Made by a program: the position numbers and the translations under genes
Shown: positions 43,610 through 55,108 of the stretch, piece by piece
How positions within the stretch are numbered: position 1 is the stretch's first letter
How the letters are laid out: every line of letters begins with the position of its first letter
Origin: Roridomyces roridus
Lineage: Eukaryota; Basidiomycota; Agaricomycetes; Agaricales; Mycenaceae
NCBI GenBank assembly: GCA_029378245.1
Contig: JARKIF010000033.1
Span: 434,001-498,000 of the forward strand
Reading direction: 5' to 3'
DNA length: 64,000 bases
The notes under the pieces: generated by a model
What the model was told of the DNA's origin: nothing
The model's input: only the letters and a program-made list of their open reading frames with translations
Databases searched by the model: none

Positions 43610-44630
43610 CTACGCCGATGTTTGCGATGCTGGGTTTACAGAGCGTGAGCAGGGAAGAAAATAGACTGATCGGCGAAACACGCACATTGCCAGTCATCGG
43701 CTTTGGCCATAAAATCGACGAGCTTGCCCATAGTCTCCTCGAGTTTGTCCGGGTGGGCCGAGAGCCACTTTGTCATTTCCTTGTTCTCTTCCACCAGCGC
43801 GAGACCATCTCTCGAGGTCGCTCCCATGTTAATCTGCATTGCGATCACTTCATCCGCCCGGAAAGCCTTGGGCCCCTGCAACATCGGCATCGTCAGCGTC
43901 ACCGGAGAGTGTCGTATCATGACCCGTTTCGAGCCACCGGGTGCGAGAATCTCCGTCACCACCCAACCGGCCGCACAGACCTCTTTCGTGAAGAGTTGCG
44001 TTTTTTCGCGCCACTCGCGCATGTATTGGGCCAAGAGCCGCAACGAGTCAGGTGAGCCGCCGGTTAAAGCGGGAAGACACGATTTGTCGAGGAGCTCGAT
44101 GCTTTCGAAGCGGTATATTTGGAGGTGATTCAAGAGGGGCGTGCCTCTGGGCTCTCGCTGGCGCATTTTGAGGAGGACGAGCTTGCTTTCGATGTATTCC
44201 GGATCCGCGTGGCCGTGCATGACTGTCGACCCAGGTGAGCGTGCTGAGATTAAGGAGATTTCAAGGGCACGCACGGTGGACGCAGATATCTCTGAGCATC
44301 AGAACCCCCATCTCCCCCTGCCATTTGTCGAATTCCTCCGAGATTGCACTATCACCCAAAGCAGCCACAGCCGCGGAGTGCTTGCACCATTCTTTGTGAC
44401 GGGGCCAGTCTTTGCGCTGGCACGCGACGCTCTGGATATGATCCGTAAGACACCAAAAAAGGGAGAAAAAACTGGAAGAAAAGACGCACGCAGTAGCATG
44501 TGTTTCGACATTTCTTGCACATACTCATAGTGTAGCCCTTCAATCGACTGTTCACGCAGGTTTTTTCGTGGCAGAGAGTGTCGTTCCCGGTCTTGGAGCG
44601 ACTTGGCTTGGGAGCGGAAGAAGAGGACAT
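43610..44630 (-). CDS. MYND zinc-finger protein
   Basis: Four exons (44630-44490, 44431-44275, 44222-43686, 43629-43610) join in phase to 284 aa. The start MSSSSAPKPSRSKTGNDTLC is 13 codons inside a longer frame. The MYND finger spans exons 1-2: CKKCRNTCYC then SVACQRKDWPRHKEWCK, with the full set of cysteines and histidine. The rest reads EYIESKLVLLKMRQREPRG, GGSKRVMIRHSPVTLTM and LEETMGKLVDFMAKADDW. The apparent frame change near 44275 is a 52-base intron with a GTGCGT donor. The last exon (20 bases) is inferred from its canonical donor; without it the frame runs to 43636. MYND domains mediate protein-protein contacts; the role here is unknown. Confidence 0.8.
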
Positions 44631-44916
44631 GGTGGCTGGCTTTGTGCAGATTTGGCCGAAAGGAAGCACCCGGTCGGGACGTATGTAAGCGAATGACCCG
44701 ATCGCTTCCGGGAGAGTCCGGGTCGACTAAGTATTCAATGGCAGGATCTGAGACTGGGGCAAGACAGAGAAGGAACTTTGCAGATGGTGGCGGATGGTGG
44801 TCGGAAACAAGATGCATTGGCATCATATCACGGTGCGCGAATCACAATTGACCGGGTATCAACCGGCATGGATGCGATCACACGCCATCATAAGCCGTGC
44901 CGCAGTAAAATTGTTA

Positions 44917-45427
44917 CAGTCGTTTTCAAAACTATATACGGGTTTTGATCCTCCGCTCCATGAAGATCTTTGCTGACCGTTGTATGTCGGCGAGTCTGCT
45001 TCTGTCCGCTTTTGGCAGCCGCATACTCCACTCGACTCCACGCTTCAATTCCATGGCTGTGCGGCTGCTCCATGAGATCAAGAAACAAGTCGTACTTCTC
45101 TACTACAGTGCCACGCCTCGCAGGAAGCAAGCCGTGTGTTCGCGGTAGTACGCGCGAGTACGGGGTAGGGCAAAGAATTTGAGTCCATGAGGAACCATAC
45201 AGCAGGGCGTGAGCAGTCCACCTATAACTACGTAGCAACGATGGTGGAGTAGTAAGTACTAGAGAGTATTCTTGGAGTCATGCCACCGCGAAGCGGCGTA
45301 TGACGCAAAATAGTGGGGCCGGTGGGGCCAGTGGGAGAGCAGAAGCAGACTCGCCGACATACAACGGTCAACAAAGATCTTCATGGAGCGGGGGATCAAA
45401 ACCCGTATATAGTTTTGAAAACGACTG
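44917..45427. mobile_element. Tc1/mariner-type MITE, 511 bases
   Basis: TA flanks both ends (44915-44916, 45428-45429). The termini are inverted repeats of about 88 bases with only two mismatches seen by eye; both begin CAGTCGTTTTCAAAACTATA and run through GATCTTTG to GAGTCTGCTTCTG. The 330-base middle has no transposase ORF. A related single end is found at 61031-61090. Confidence 0.85.
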
Positions 45428-45429
45428 TA

Positions 45430-46463
45430 CCATTTTAATTTTTAACTCACTAAGGAGATGAAACGAACCCGCTGTAAATGTCCTTCCCAGAGCGTCAACA
45501 AGTCGATGACTTGCCGGTGTCATCTCACGGTTCCAACCTCGAGGAACCCAGGTTCTCATCTCTGTTTATCCTATCCTATCCTATCCCAGGCTCAACGCCA
45601 AGTATGAAGAGATAGATGTACAGCGGCTAAAACTAAAAGCACGTGTGGTTTTCATCCCGTTACGGAGTTGTAATTCGAAAGCGGCCCCCCGACATGCCTG
45701 GGACTCGTTTCGCTCGTGCGAGCCGAGCTGGGGTCATGAACCATGGCGCTGAATTCTTTTTGACCTGGCGCGCAATCGATCTCAATGTGAGGGCAAACCC
45801 TCTCCCATTCCCAGACCGGCACAGAGAAAGGGAATAGAGACGTGTGCAAGATCTGAAGTTACTCGTTCGAATCGAGTTGAGTCCAGTTGACGAAGCTCGT
45901 AGCGTTTTTGTGGCTAGGAATGAGGCTGGACTGACTGATGTTCAAGTTCGCTTCGGTCAACCTAAATAACACCTACGCCACAGCCTGCCGCAAATGGAGT
46001 AAGCCCCGGGGTCGTCGTCAGTTTCTTTGGGACGAGCGGGACTATGGTCCAGGCTTGCGCGTCGACGGACGGCGGAGGTAGTGGCCAGGGCGGAGTATAT
46101 AAGACTGGTACCATTGACAGTGGAAGCGGAAGTGGGTGGGTAGATGGTGGTTTGAGCGATCAGAACATGGAACGTGGCTGGTGATCCAGACTCTCAGGAA
46201 TGCAGACGTGGTTCGCAGAAAACGAAATCAATTCCATTCCACCATATCTAGTGGCGGACAGGGTACAGCGAAGTAGGGACGCAGGCCTGCGTGACGTGGT
46301 GACGACTGAAAATTGACGACCATCCCCGCCGGAGAGTAAACTGGAAGATAAAGAAGGATGCTCGATGGCGCTGCAGATGAAAGCGTGGCGAGAAGTTTCT
46401 GGGATCGTGGAAGGAGAGTTTGTACCAGGAGCGAGCTGCGTCGTTAAGACCACGCACCATGAA
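45430..46463. other. Intergenic, no gene recognised
   Basis: Small ORFs only. TCCTATCCTATCC forms a short tandem repeat near 45565-45585. The minus-strand stretch 46248-46460 is open but has no recognisable features and may be 3' sequence of the small membrane-protein gene. Confidence 0.3.
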
Positions 46464-46748
46464 TCATAACCCCGTCTGTTTGTCGCGCACGCCACCGACC
46501 TCTGCATCCCACACGACTCGTTGCTTGGGCCTAAACTCGGGCTGCACCTCCACCACCTCCTCATCTTCAGTTTCCCTCAAGAAAGCCTCCAACGTAGCAA
46601 AGACGATGACCGTAAAGAAGCCGGTCACACGCAGGATGGCGAGCGGTGATGCGTGGAGACCGAGGATGGGGAGCAGGGCCCAGGTGAGGACGAAGGACGC
46701 TACAGAGCTCACAAGGAGCTCGCAGGCGACGCGGGCGACGGTGGCCAT
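46464..46748 (-). CDS. Small membrane protein, function unknown
   Basis: 94 aa from the ATG of MATVARVACELLVSS; the same frame is open upstream, so starts at 46820 (118 aa) or 46916 are possible. Two hydrophobic helices are visible, ELLVSSVASFVLTWALLPIL and LRVTGFFTVIVFATLEAFL, followed by an acidic cytosolic-type tail (ETEDEEVVEVQPEF). The hydrophobic pattern and the sharp switch to a charged tail favour a real gene. No family recognised. Confidence 0.5.
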   Translation of the reverse strand: MATVARVACELLVSSVASFVLTWALLPILGLHASPLAILRVTGFFTVIVFATLEAFLRETEDEEVVEVQPEFRPKQRVVWDAEVGGVRDKQTGL

Positions 46749-47437
46749 CGGCACTGGGTGGGGCGGCCGGTGTGGGAGAAGGAAAGATGGGCCGCGTGAT
46801 TCTTGCATGATCGGCATCATTTGATGCGCCACGTGCCGCTCTTGGTCTTCTCCATCATCTTCGTTGGCACACTGGAGAGTACCTGTGCCTTCAACTGTGC
46901 AGCGCTTGGATTCCACTCCCAGGTCTCTCCGCTTCGGACTGGGTAGCCCGTCACTCGCCGCTAGTTACTTACTCCCTCGCCGGTGGTGCGCCCCGACTGA
47001 CGGGAAACTGGATGACTCTGCCCTGTGACCTATGGCCGCAACTATGCTCAGACCTCTAGATCTAGAAGCTGTTGAAATTGGCCCTGCCCTCTCTCTCGCT
47101 GGTTGGCACGCGCTCCGATCGGTGCTGTGCTCAGACGATCGTGACTCATTCGGGACTATATATTATATAATGCCTCGGCCCAATGGCTGTCTCCCTATCG
47201 CCATGTCTGATCTTCCCTCTGAGCATCTGGAAGCTATGGCTCTACCGTTCAGCACCCCAGACTCTTCGAACCTTCGTAATAGCGGACGCCCATTTCCGCC
47301 CCGAGACTTTGACACCCGTGGGTGGCATAGCGACTACGAATGCATCGCACACCGACCTTTTTACAGTTAACTATGTGACCCCGGACACATGGAAATCGCT
47401 CCGCCTTCCCAAGACGAGAAACCACCAGGATCTCAGC

Positions 47438-49303
47438 ATGTTCCCCAGTATGCATCTCGACATCCTACTCCAGGTACGGAAATCTCCCGTGAGTCTCCAC
47501 TCGAATAATTGGTCTCAGGTCCTCGGCCATCTTCATCCGCTCGATCTCCTGCACCTCTCGCGCACCTCCCGCGAATTTCGCGAACTTCTACACTCGGCTA
47601 CCGCCGAGTCCATCTGGCGGCACGCTTTTGGTGGCGACACCGGGCTACCCGCGCCGCCTAAATCAATACCCTCTGCGCGCATATGGGCTAGACTCATCTA
47701 CGGACCCAACTTCTGTGAGGTACGTTGCGACCTGTATTTCGCTGTCTCTCCCGGTGACTTAACTTCCTCAGGAATGCGGTGAACCCCGCTGTTTACCTGA
47801 TTATACCTTGTGGCGACGGCTTTGTGAACGCTGCATATGGAAGCTAGGCAAAGAGATCCCGGGTTACACGGAAAACCATGAGATTCATGATCTGATTCCC
47901 AAGACATCTCGCCAAGGTATGGCAATTGTATTTTCCCCAAACGCCGACGTGCACACTTCTTCCAGGAGGAGACGAAAGGGGCCTCGGCATGTCTCTCACC
48001 CACAAGTTTGATCGTGCGGCGGCCTTGGTCATCCTCGAATTGTACGAGAGGCATTCAGTACAGGACGCTCCGCTCGGATTGGAGGAGTTTGTGAAATCTC
48101 GTCGCGCGGCAGTGGCCGGTGTAAAATCGGTATGACCGATCTAGCCAGTTGAAACAGGCACACACTCATCTCCGTAGGCGGCGAGCAATTGTGCCTCTTG
48201 GGCACAGCAAGTTCTGGATGGTATTGAATCTCGCAATAGCGACCGTTATAAGAACATTGTCGACCTGTAAATTACGTGCTGCTGCGTAGTCAACTGACGA
48301 CAACCGTCGAGTTCAAGGATCAAAAAGTGGCTTCTACGAGAAGGATGGGCTGCGGCAGACATACATAACGCCTCCTGGGATTACAAAATTCAACACTTGC
48401 GCATAATACCCACCGTGAAACACCGGCGTGCGTAGTACTTGGGGGTGAATCTGAAACAAATCACTGACAACGTTGGCCTAGTTTGGAAGCGTCTCCGTCC
48501 TTATATCGTGCCTCATGTGGCCCATGCACGAGCTGGGCGTCTAGAAAGAGAGCGATCTGCACTCTGTTGGCGCCGGAAAGCGGTGATTCACCAAGCGGCG
48601 CTCAACGCCCTGAGTGAACCAGCGCCAGGCCCCGTCAAGCTCAAGTTGTTCTACCCTCCGCCGAACGAGCTCCTCACAGAGTTCCCTCCGCTCGTTGCAC
48701 TGCTGGAAGACCCGTCCGGGGACGAACTCGCGCCTGACGATCCACGTCTGATCGCGGCCCTCACCGGTTCTGAGGTTCGTGGATTCCTGCACGAGTGGGC
48801 GGCATGCGTTGCCATGGCGGGAATGTGTGCGTTCTTTTTCTCGTTCTATTACCTTCCGTCTTGATGGTTCATTTCATTGTCCAGGTTCAACACGATCTCG
48901 AACAGAATGACACCACGCCAGGGTCGCATACGACTCCATCATGGTTTCTTGTTTCGCCACTTGCGACAGCGGACCTGCTTCGACGCGAGGGAAAGGAACA
49001 ACCCGCCAGGATGGTTCCTAGATGGCCCTGCGCCGTGACACGCGATCCGCCATCATCCACCCCGACTCCATTGAAGTGCGTTTTCAACTTGATTTTTGTT
49101 CCGTTCTGAATTTACGCGCATGCAGATGGGGTTTGAAAATGTGGCTCGCCCAAGCGAAAACTCTTCCCCCCAAGCGGGCGTGTCTGATGGAAGCCGGCAA
49201 GCGTCCCTTCATATATCGCTGCAAACACTGTGCGCTCGACGACCCCAACATAGTGAGACTTCTTTCAGAGCGTTCTATTAGGATGCATATGGCTGACAGG
49301 TAG
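47438..49303 (+). CDS. F-box protein
   Basis: Exons 47438-47473, 47519-47719, 47772-47916, 47966-48129, 48178-48266, 48318-48427 and one from 48482 join in phase. The protein starts MFPSMHLDILLQ and continues VLGHLHPLDLLHLSRTSREF, a classical basidiomycete F-box, then SIWRHAFGGDTGLP and CGEPRCLPDYTLWRRLCERC, a cysteine pair block usual in this family. Later parts read KKWLLREGWAAADIHN and WKRLRPYIVPHVAHARAG. After about 48835 the exon pattern is not clear to me; a cysteine-histidine segment (FIYRCKHCALDDPN) and RSIRMHMADR before the stop near 49303 look like a terminal zinc-binding motif. The frame is open upstream of the start, so a longer N-terminus is possible. Likely an SCF adaptor. Confidence 0.72.
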
Positions 49304-49526
49304 GTGCCGGCGTTGATCTTCAGAATGTTTGTTTCACACTTTCGTCCAGACATAGGCATTTGAGACGGGCTGCAGATGAACGGGATTGGACCGAGGTTGA
49401 ACTGTGGATGCCGTGACCTACATGATTTCGCACTTCGAATTCAAACCACTGTCGGGAACCGATGGTCACTCTAATGCAGCTGAGTTCGGTACAAAGAAGG
49501 CAGAACCGAGATGTGCCAATTGGCAG

Positions 49527-52150
49527 ATTACTCAACTCCTGGTTCGAATCCGGGACTGCCTCTGGGGATGAGTGATCTATGCAGCTATTTTTTCTTTGTT
49601 TACTTAAACATGAGAACCATCCTATTATAGTACGAGACAGAGACATCTGGGAGCCCTCGACTAGTCCACGCTCTACCTCCACGGTGCACGAGGCCCATCG
49701 GAATCTCTTGGTTCGAATCCAGGCGATTTCAATTCTGTGTTTCTGGGTTTTTTCCCCCGCAGGTCAAGGCAGGTCCCAAGGGACCCCAGATCCCGGCGAT
49801 TGCGGGCACAAGAAGTATTGAAAGGTGCAGTCGCAAGCCGGCTGACCGGCATCATAGTGGCCATCACTCGGCTTCATACACATCACCCACATCCCTGGAT
49901 ATCCTAGATAACACAAACAGTCTAACAGACCACTGTCCTTCCGATATGAGGGACAGCGACCGAAGCCATGGGTCACTCAGCACGTTCCGAATCCTCGATA
50001 CCCTTGCCTAGACGCTTTACCGCCATCGAAATCTCTTGGTTCGAATCCAGGGCGATACATTTGCCTTCTCAAGTCTTACCTTTTTGCATTTTTCCGCGCT
50101 CGGATGACGAGACTGCCTGTCCGGGTGGACTTGAAATCTCACGGGGAATACTGAAGCGGTGAACGCTCGAAATACTGGATTGGGGATCGTGGATAAGCTG
50201 GGATGCGCGTAATTACTGTACTTATTTTTTCCCAGAGTGAGGAAAAAGCAAGGACGAGATTGTGGCTGCAAGCTGCGCAAGAGCTGAGTATACTTCGAGT
50301 CCCCTCGGTTTGACTCCCTCCGTGATCAATAGCGACAGAAAAGTTTTATTTTCTCTCAGCCGGACTCGGGCTCCCAATGATTCACTTCCAACCACGCATG
50401 TCCAGTATCAAGTGTTGGTAGGGAACCGGGCACTGAGCAACCGGAATACACAGTTTCAGTTTACCGGTTCATGTCTTTGGTTCGATCCCAGGGGGATGTC
50501 CATAGTCAGGTCGTCTGTGTACTTTTTTGTCGGCGCTCAGATGCAAAACTGCAGGGGCTTCGAATACCACTGTACAGGAGCTGTAAATGTGGGTAATAAA
50601 CGCATCTAGACCCAGGGGATGTCTAGAAAAAGATCGTTCCTCTGCTCTTGGTATGGGTTTCAAATCCCACAAGACCTGTGGATGAAAGCATCGCACCCTC
50701 GCAAGCAGGCATGATCCTTGACGCGTCGGCGGAGAAGGCTAGTAATGACAGGCCCATTCCGCGCGCATCTCGACTAATAGCGAATTTATATAGAGTAAGC
50801 ACCGAGGATGTTAGCAACTTGGAGCCGGTTGGGGATCCCAGAATTTCAGGCGGTGGCACCTGCAGTCCTGGTTCGATTCCAGGCTAATTCGTAAACGGGG
50901 GATACGCAACTACTTTTGCGTTGTCCGACTCAGAACACCTTCGAGTCCCTGTGCTCAAGTATTCCCTCATGCTGCCAAGCTCTAGCACCGACTGCTTGAC
51001 TCCGGAGACGACTCGATGGCTTGCGTTGCCTAAGACAGTTGAAAAGTTGAACCCATGGTAGTAGTAGAGGAGCGCGGCAGAGCAACAGATAAGTTCCCGC
51101 TTATGACACGATCGGAGTCTCTTGGTTCGACTCCAGGGTGATATCTAATGTAACGATAGTCTCTCTGTATTTTTTGTCAGAAAGACTGCGGGGACTTCAA
51201 ATCCCACAGGTCATGGATCAGACGCGTCCACAGAGACTGGTTCTGTCCGTCTCAACCTTCGTTTCCATTGGAAGTTCCAGTTGACTCACTGGCGGCTACT
51301 AGCGACTCTATACATATGCCCCATGCCAAAGTATGTACGCAAGATGTTGACCGTACGTTGGCAGTGTGGTACCGGTTGATCACAGAATTTCAGGCAGTCC
51401 TGGTTCGACTCCAGGCTAATTCGTGAAGAAGAACGGTCACATTCTTTTTCTCCGACCCAGATCGTATTCGATTCCCTGGACTACGCTCTAGTTAGCACCG
51501 GCGGCTCGGACAGTTGTACCCACGGGCCACTCAACACCGTGATTACGGTGAATGGTAAGTAATTCAGGAGTCAACAACTGTCAGGTCGCAGGCCTGCATG
51601 GTTAGAGATTTTCTGCTGCTTCTCCAGGTTCGAGTCCAGGTTGCAGCATATGCTTGGCAATAATGTGGCACGGACATCTTTTTTACTTGAAATTCCATCC
51701 ACACGAAACACGAGTATGCGCATAGTCGTAACATGATTCTTGATACTCCATCCCAAACCTTGCACCGAACAGGTTGGCTTGGTCAGACTCACAGAATTTC
51801 ACGCAGTGGCACCTGCAGTCGTGGTTTGACCCCAGGTGGATTCGTGAACAGAGAGACGCAGAAGCTACTTTTTCGTTGTCCGACTCAGATCACGTTCGAT
51901 TCCTGTACTTGAGGCACTTGCCAAGCTCTATCGCCGACTGGTTGACTAGGGAGACCCCTCGGATGGCTCTAGCTGCCGCAGACAGTTGAACCTATGGAAG
52001 GTATCCAAAGGTCCCAAGCGTGCATGGCTGGCATTTGCTGCAGCTTCTACCCCTGGTTCGAGTCCAGATTGTACATAAGGAAATCATCCAGGGCTTTTTG
52101 TACTCGAAATTCAATGCCCAAAACACTCAAGGCAAGTAGTCGTAACACAT
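49527..52150 (+). repeat. Array of tRNA B-box-bearing repeats
   Basis: Ten B-box-like cores (GGTTCGANTCC or one-base variants) all point the same way: 49541, 49710, 50038, 50479, 50870, 51124, 51402, 51627, 51823 and 52055. They belong to recurring units. Unit A (CAGAATTTCAGGC...CCTGGTTCGA.TCCAGGCTAA, then a GACAGTTGAAC/GTACCCA end) occurs at about 50850-51058, 51384-51530 and 51790-52000. Unit B (TCTCTTGGTTCGA.TCCAGG, GCGGGGACTTCAAATCCCAC-like end) occurs at 49703, 50031, 50472 and 51117. Unit C (GCATGGTTAGAG.. to GTAGTCGTAACA) occurs at 51597-51736 and 52021-52150. T-rich tracts follow most cores. No protein gene and no complete tRNA is visible. Confidence 0.7.
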
Positions 52151-52189
52151 AAGAAAAAGGTATCCTCTATGCACAATCTAGATATAAAC

Positions 52190-53128
52190 TCAATCGCTCC
52201 CGATCCCCACTATCCTCCCCACGACGCTATCCACGACGAGCGGGACCTCCACCTGGGGAGCGACCTGCTGCACGACGGGCGACGACGCCTCCGGCGGCGC
52301 CCCAAGGTTCGCTCTAACAGCGGCAGGATCAACGAGCTGGGCATCGCGCGGCTGCACAACAAGCGCCTCCCCTTCAACGAGCAGCGTCCCATCCAGCGTC
52401 TCGATCCTCCCCACAGCAATCGCCTTCCTACCCTCCTTCTTGACGAGCTGCGTCCGGATAACCACAAACTGATCTGCCTTGGTCGGCGCGCGGTATGACA
52501 AGCTGAGGGTAGCCGTCACCCCGACTTGGGCAGGGAGGTTCGGCACGGCCTGACGCACGAGACTCTCATCGAGGAGCGTACCGAGCAGCCCGCCGTGGAT
52601 AATCCCGTCGTGCCCACACAGTCCCCGGCCGAGGTGGGTGAATATAATCTGCTCGGATTCGTCCCTGCGCACGCGCGAGAGCGGGAACAGGGCGAGTCGG
52701 CCCGGGCCATGCAGAGCACCTGCAGTGAGCTTGGTCGAGCGCTGTTCCGCAGTAAGGGTCGTGTGCGGGCGCATCTCGTACCAGTCCCCAGAGTCGGCAG
52801 CAGTGCGGAGTGCTGTGAGCTGCGGGAGGGACTGGAGTGCTGATTCGAGGGCGGCGGTGTGGGCACGTGCGGCTGGGGAGTTGGGGTCCGCGGGCGGGGG
52901 AGGTGCTGGTTGAGGGTAGAGGAGTGCGAGAGGCGCAGGAGGGTATAAAGAGCCAAGGGCGTAGGCGCCGAGGAACGCCGCGCTGGCAAGGGACACTGCT
53001 GCTAGTGGCCGGAAGGCACCGGCGGCGGCGGACGGCGATGTGGCAGCGGAGACGGACCGCGAGAGTGGTGGTGTATGTCGCAGGGTGCGACTGGCCTGGG
53101 ATGCACGACGGAGGAGAGCTGTAGACAT
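52190..53128 (-). CDS. Hotdog-fold thioesterase, probably mitochondrial
   Basis: A single exon of 312 aa from MSTALLRRASQASRTLRHT; nine codons more are open upstream. The first 40 residues are rich in arginine, serine and alanine without acids, like a mitochondrial presequence, followed by a hydrophobic stretch (LAAVSLASAAFLGAYALGSL) that could be an inner-membrane anchor. The 4HBT hotdog core contains CGHDGIIHGGLLGTLLDESL, the usual active-site helix with the conserved HGG, then VGVTATLSLSYRAPTKADQF and VGRIETLDGTLLVEGEALVV. Such proteins hydrolyse acyl-CoA esters; the substrate is unknown. It lies between two repeat arrays of opposite orientation. Confidence 0.87.
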   Translation of the reverse strand: MSTALLRRASQASRTLRHTPPLSRSVSAATSPSAAAGAFRPLAAVSLASAAFLGAYALGSLYPPAPLALLYPQPAPPPPADPNSPAARAHTAALESALQSLPQLTALRTAADSGDWYEMRPHTTLTAEQRSTKLTAGALHGPGRLALFPLSRVRRDESEQIIFTHLGRGLCGHDGIIHGGLLGTLLDESLVRQAVPNLPAQVGVTATLSLSYRAPTKADQFVVIRTQLVKKEGRKAIAVGRIETLDGTLLVEGEALVVQPRDAQLVDPAAVRANLGAPPEASSPVVQQVAPQVEVPLVVDSVVGRIVGIGSD

Positions 53129-53707
53129 TAGCGGGAGGTTACAGTAGAGAGACACGCGATGAGGGAGGAAGAAAAAAGGTGGCGATGTATGTTCCCGCTT
53201 GCCGTGATCGATTGGCGTTTTGACAGTGATCTACGCGGCAACAGCCGGCATCGGCTAATTTCCCCACATTTTGCCCGCATTCTTCGCGCGTTCCATCTGC
53301 AGCAGGAAGAAGAGGTGAAGGGATTGGTGCAAATCCGTTACGATGGTTGTTCTCACAAGAATATCCAGTGAACCGAAGCAACAACGTTTTTTCTTACCAG
53401 CGCAAATCCTTCCTCCTCGAAGAGCCCGTTTGATCCGGAATTCGAACACGATCTGTAAGCCAATGATTGCTACCGGCATCATCCACACCCCGCGCCGAGC
53501 AGTGGATACGCAAGGCAAGGAGATGAACGGACCTCTGGCAGTCGAATTCTCGAGTTGAAATTGGTGCCTTGCGGAGCAAAAACTTAATGGTCGGATTGCC
53601 ACCATATGCAGCCTTGCGGAATCGAACCGACCGAGGCCACAGAGGAAGCTATAGCCAATAACGAGTGCGTCCTGAAACTCCATGTTCCTTCCTGCATGGA
53701 TTTGAGC
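53129..53707. other. Intergenic with a reversed tRNA-like core
   Basis: GGAATCGAACC at about 53617-53627 is the reverse of a tRNA B box. No gene is supported in this stretch. Confidence 0.4.
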
Positions 53708-53715
53708 AGAAGATG

Positions 53716-54170
53716 CAAGGGGGCACCGGGATCGAAATTTCGTACCGGGGGAGGGGGGGGGGGGGGGTCCCGAGAGGGCTCGAAAAAAGTTTCTATATGT
53801 ATATTAGTAAATGTGTTTTGGAGCATATTGGACACTCTTGATTGAAATTTCCAAATCGGGACTGATATATTACATAATACAGCTGCCAGTCTCATCGACT
53901 CTCACACGACATTGCCACAGACAACAAGTGTATCATTGCTCAAGTACACATGAGATGGGTCTAATTGACACTGGGGTCCTCTAATAAGTTTGTAATACAT
54001 ATTTTTCCTATGGTTGGGAGCTGCGGATTGCTCGGACCGCCGGTAAATCACATGATCGTGGGAATGATCTGCCTTATATAGGAGGGGAGGGGATGGGGGG
54101 GGGGGTCCAGCCAGGGTCGAAAAAATCTTTTCGACCCTATATCCGAAATTCCGATCCCGATGCCCCCTTG
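53716..54170. mobile_element. Non-autonomous hAT-type element (MITE), 455 bases
   Basis: Flanked by a perfect 8-base direct repeat AGAAGATG (53708-53715 and 54171-54178). Termini are inverted: CAAGGGGGCACCGGGATCG at the left and, reversed, CAAGGGGGCATCGGGATCG at the right. G-runs (53745-53767 and 54095-54105) lie inside each end beside GTCGAAAAAA motifs. No transposase ORF. Confidence 0.85.
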
Positions 54171-54178
54171 AGAAGATG

Positions 54179-55100
54179 AAGAGAATAAGAAAAAACCCAA
54201 AAAAAGCGCACTCGATAACCCCATGCCTGCCCCCCGAGTCGAACGGTGATAACAAAGTGCCAGGCTCATAAGTAGACGGCGACTGAAACTATGATATGAT
54301 TCCTTGGAAGACGCGGTTGCGCAAAAAAAGAAAATCAAACCATTTTCCAGGTCACGCCCGGGCCCCGAGTCGAGCGGGGGTCCTTCCGATGCAAATCGGG
54401 CAGGCATATCCGGGTAAGTACGTATCAATACTGCCTCTCATCGAACAGCCAAGTGCTTAGATGTTCACCACCGCCCGAAACGGGACATCGCAGAGATTTT
54501 CAAGTTGTCCGAGCTGCCCGAGGCCCATCGACGAGTGATAGATTTCCAAAGATAAGACTCGGCACTCCCTGGACCAAGCACGATAAGTACTTGGATGTGG
54601 ATCTCGAAAACTCCGGTTGGTCCCGGTGCCCTGATTGACTAAGTATGGAGTTGCACGGAGTGAAGTTGAACACGGAACACTTGTCTCAGAAGCGTTGGTT
54701 CCCGGCGGCCGGGCCTGCATTCCACACATACCTCGGCATTTGCCCTATGGCATTGGAATTTGGCAGAAGCACTCAAGCTGCCGCCGTGCGACATCACTGG
54801 CACACGGCTTGCCGTTGGGCATTAGTCTAACTCCATTTCCTCCGTATGTAAGCGGCAAAAGGCAGGTGTGAAGGTTGGTCAACCGTCACCCACCAACTTG
54901 TGCTACTATGCTAGCGAAAAGACAGAATGAAAAAAATCCGGCACTCGCATCATATTCGTATGCCTAAGTATCTCCCGAGTCGAACGGCGATGACTTGCGA
55001 AATTGCAACGAACGCCCACCGAGTCACAATTACTTACCTAGTGCGCGTCGAGACTCGAGTAAGCACGGCGGTGCAGGCAGGAGCGGCACTAGGAAGACGA
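54179..55100 (-). repeat. Reversed tRNA-like repeat copies
   Basis: Reverse T-arm-like cores at 54236 (GAGTCGAACGG), 54367 (GAGTCGAGCGG) and 54977 (GAGTCGAACGG). The copy at 54340-54420 read on the minus strand gives GCCCGATTTGCATCGG, resembling an alanine-type anticodon arm, then a T-arm-like block; it matches 56480-56545. The stretch 54871-55040 matches 55998-56150 (shared GTGAAGGTTGGTCA, GCTAGCGAAA and CTCCCGAGTCGAACGGCGAT). No intact tRNA or protein gene. Confidence 0.6.
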
Positions 55101-55108
55101 AAGTCTGT

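Noticed and set aside
44223..44274. Frameshift in the MYND gene at 43610-44630
   Set aside because: A 52-base GTGCGT...GACAG intron explains it; an alternative 31-base intron was judged too short.
49527..52150. Intact tRNA genes in the repeat array
   Set aside because: B-box-like cores are present, but I could not find matching A boxes, acceptor stems and anticodon arms at the right spacing for any of them.
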